DNA from: Nemertoderma westbladi
Taxonomy: Eukaryota > Xenacoelomorpha > Nemertodermatida > Nemertodermatidae
Length of the DNA stretch: 64,000 nt
Direction: 5' to 3'
Assembly: GCA_032718475.1 (NCBI GenBank)
Contig: JAUCBJ010008708.1
Coordinates: 79,829-143,828, forward strand
Shown: one piece after another, positions 62,551 through 64,000 of the stretch
Numbering within the stretch: position 1 is the stretch's first letter
How the letters are laid out: the number at the start of each line of letters is the position of its first letter
Program-made: the position numbers and the translations under genes
The notes under the pieces: generated by a model
Databases searched by the model: none
Told to the model about the DNA's origin: nothing
The model's input: only the letters and a program-made list of their open reading frames with translations

Positions 62551-63155
62551 TGATTTGCGTTGAGTTTTGTCTAGTGGGTATCAAAACAAAATTTTATTTT
62601 CAAAATTTTGGAAAATTAGAAAATTTTTAAAAATTAGAAGTGAACCCAAGACAATTCCAGACGCTGTGTATAGACGCGTTTTAGAATTCGTCTATAGATA
62701 AACAGTAATTTGAAAAGTCGTGAAGCCTGGAAAATAGCATTTAGAAACCATGGTGACGGCTATATTACGTAGGAGTGTAAATTGAGTTTAGCAACTTCCA
62801 CAGATTGGTGCCAACAGTGCAACTAAGGTGCTAAAGGTTAGTAGCACCAGAGGCGTGCACGGACCCCACTCAGTAGTTTGCAGGATGTGTGATGTTCGAT
62901 TATCAAACCTGTGGGTTTGGTATAGTCGAGTATTGTGGCTATGATCCTTTCTAACTACTGTAGTTTAGTACGAGTAATGGGAGTAGTTTGGGCATCAAAA
63001 AGTGAGTTGGTCACGGCCAGTTTATCTCCAAAGTTTTGCGCTATGCATGGGAATAGGTTAGAGGATAGTTAGTTAGGAAGAGACGGGATCTAGAGAGTCG
63101 AACCTGAACTGCTGGAAGGCGGGGGGGTTCGGGAGGTCTGTCCTTCGGCGACATC

Positions 63156-63173
63156 TAACTGATTTACCCACAG
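63156..63173 (+). promoter_or_regulatory. Probable 3' splice acceptor before Element 3 ORF2
   Basis: A branch-type CTAAC near 63155-63159 is followed by TGATTTACCCACAG with AG near 63172-63173. That is about 60 nt before the ORF2 ATG. Confidence 0.5.
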
Positions 63174-63232
63174 TGTAGTTGGTTACGTAACGGCACTTAT
63201 TGGGATATATATATGTATATACGCGTAACATA

Positions 63233-64000
63233 ATGGAGAGGGATATTAGAGCGCAGCCGCGCAGAGGATTTACTGCCAGAGAGGAGGCGGAGCTACCATT
63301 CGCGCGACCAGGATGTAAAGACTCTAACGTTTACTATCATGGGCGGTCCGTGATGGAGCTGAACGGAAAGTATAAACCAAGTTATGATAAAGAATTACGG
63401 AGAGAAAGAATGAGAGCGTTGGGGGACCGGATGGAAGTCTTGCGGAAAGAGTATCGCACGCGGTATCCCTACGACTTTGCTTTGGACGTGTGCGACATTA
63501 GCGCAGATCCGGACGAGGAAATCGCACGACTATACCATATGAATATGTATTTACGACACGAGGAGCCTCTACCTGCAGTCCGAGACCAGTTCGACGGAAT
63601 GCATCTGTATCGGAGGACTCGAGGCGAGGATCAGGAGACGCCGAAGGTCTTCAGCGTATACAAGCTCTTCTACAAGTGTGGTGAATGCATGAATAAACAG
63701 GACGTGGCGATTCCCGACCGACTAGACGAGCAACATCCGGAACCGATATTAACGCGATGTCCAGCTCACCAATTCCTTAGATATAACGAGGGAGGTTATC
63801 CGATGAGCAACCCGATGATCAGTATCGACTTCAGCGGAAAGCGACCTCCGAGACCCATTACGCCGACCGTTACGACATTAGATCCGTATACGGAGATTAA
63901 ACCCTGTTCGACACCCAGTTTGATAGAGACGGCAGCGGCCATTTCGCTATACCGAGCCTACAAGGATCTAGAGGCGCGGCGCGAAGCGGCGCGGGACTCG
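63233..64000 (+). CDS. Element 3 ORF2 (accessory protein), partial, open to window end
   Basis: The ATG at 63233 opens 256 codons with no stop to the end of the window, so the C-terminus is missing. It starts MERDIRAQPRRGF. A basic helical part reads YDKELRRERMRALGDRMEVL, then YPYDFALDVCD. A Cys/His block has YKCGECMNKQD and, after about 25 residues, HPEPILTRCPAHQFLRYNEG, which could bind zinc through C-x2-C and C-x2-H. The last block is plainly homologous to Element 2 ORF2, as are the R-rich helix and YPYD/YTYD stretch. There is no signal peptide or membrane segment, so it does not look like an envelope protein although it sits in the env position. It is probably translated from a spliced RNA. 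Function is unknown. Confidence 0.8.
   Translation, partial: MERDIRAQPRRGFTAREEAELPFARPGCKDSNVYYHGRSVMELNGKYKPSYDKELRRERMRALGDRMEVLRKEYRTRYPYDFALDVCDISADPDEEIARLYHMNMYLRHEEPLPAVRDQFDGMHLYRRTRGEDQETPKVFSVYKLFYKCGECMNKQDVAIPDRLDEQHPEPILTRCPAHQFLRYNEGGYPMSNPMISIDFSGKRPPRPITPTVTTLDPYTEIKPCSTPSLIETAAAISLYRAYKDLEARREAARDS

Larger units (their letters stand above)
54448..62920. repeat. Dispersed hairpin repeat of Element 3, five copies
   Basis: Copies at 54448-54465, 55957-55974, 58577-58594, 60814-60831 and 62903-62920. The best is CCAAACC-TGCG-GGTTTGG (60814, perfect). The others have arms CCAGACC, CCGAACC, TCAGACC or TCAAACC and loops TGTG, CGCG, CGTG or TGTG. Four lie in the Gag-Pol frame and one after it. 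Stem and loop sizes and the YGYG loop match the Element 2 hairpin although the stems differ. Confidence 0.75.
50635..64000 (+). mobile_element. Element 3: giant BEL-like LTR retrotransposon, apparently intact, runs off the window
   Basis: The 5' limit is inferred. TGTTACGG at 50635 starts directly after the retrocopy duplication, and LTR promoter blocks shared with Element 1 follow. The second LTR must lie beyond 64000, so neither LTR end nor the target duplication can be checked. Contents: presumed LTR, a long leader, a 2775-codon Gag-Pol with all domains, a post-pol cis-element, a splice acceptor and ORF2. Confidence 0.75.

Noticed and set aside
63233-64000. Envelope gene
   Set aside because: It is in the env position, but no signal peptide, membrane anchor or Cys pattern of fusion proteins is visible in the 256 codons present.

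Overview
The window looks like repeat-rich nuclear DNA from an animal, probably an invertebrate. The reasons are nested LTR retrotransposons of the BEL/Pao and Ty3/Gypsy types, an APE-type LINE, a Penelope-like element, a tRNA-derived SINE, minisatellites and eukaryotic splice and poly(A) signals. There are no bacterial operons. The species cannot be named from the sequence. Almost every long reading frame is a transposon gene; only two frames, both encoding tandem-repeat proteins of unknown function, might be host genes.

Left part (1-27.6 kb). A repeat-protein ORF (203-1174) is followed by a foldback repeat (1314-1625) and a dispersed repeat, copy A. Next is an old BEL/Pao element on the minus strand, called BEL-A here (about 2.9-19.6 kb). 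It is cut in two by a younger plus-strand BEL-like element, Element 1 (5599-17637), with 1247-bp LTRs and a 5-bp target duplication AGTAT. To the right are three more copies of the dispersed repeat (B, C and D). Copy B carries a SINE whose empty site can still be seen in copy A. A second repeat-protein ORF (24367-25590) and a roughly 27-bp minisatellite (26183-26972) follow.

Right part (27.6-50.6 kb). One LINE copy has been broken twice. A Ty3/Gypsy element (27738-32322, TSD CACAA) sits in its endonuclease domain, and a 15.3-kb minus-strand BEL-like element, Element 2 (33605-48951, TSD GATCA), sits in its reverse transcriptase. The LINE then ends against a decayed Penelope-like element, which holds a 224-bp poly(A)-type retrocopy with a 13-bp duplication.

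Right end (about 50.6-64 kb). Element 3 is a third giant BEL-like element on the plus strand. It has an uninterrupted 2775-residue Gag-Pol and runs off the window.

Elements 1-3 form one group. All three have long leaders, a large charged N-terminal extension before Gag, and an extra ORF (ORF2) downstream of pol. In Elements 2 and 3, ORF2 has a clear shared Cys/His block, with likely splice acceptors just upstream. All three carry a conserved purine-rich motif shortly after the pol stop that resembles the 3' polypurine tract. Elements 2 and 3 also carry many copies of a short hairpin: 8 copies in Element 2 and 5 in Element 3, each with an element-specific stem and a similar YGYG loop. In Element 2 the hairpin is read in three different frames. 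Element 1 has lost RT, most of RNase H and integrase. Element 2 has lost the integrase core. Their LTR pairs are nevertheless almost identical, so both moved recently, presumably with enzymes supplied by an intact relative such as Element 3.
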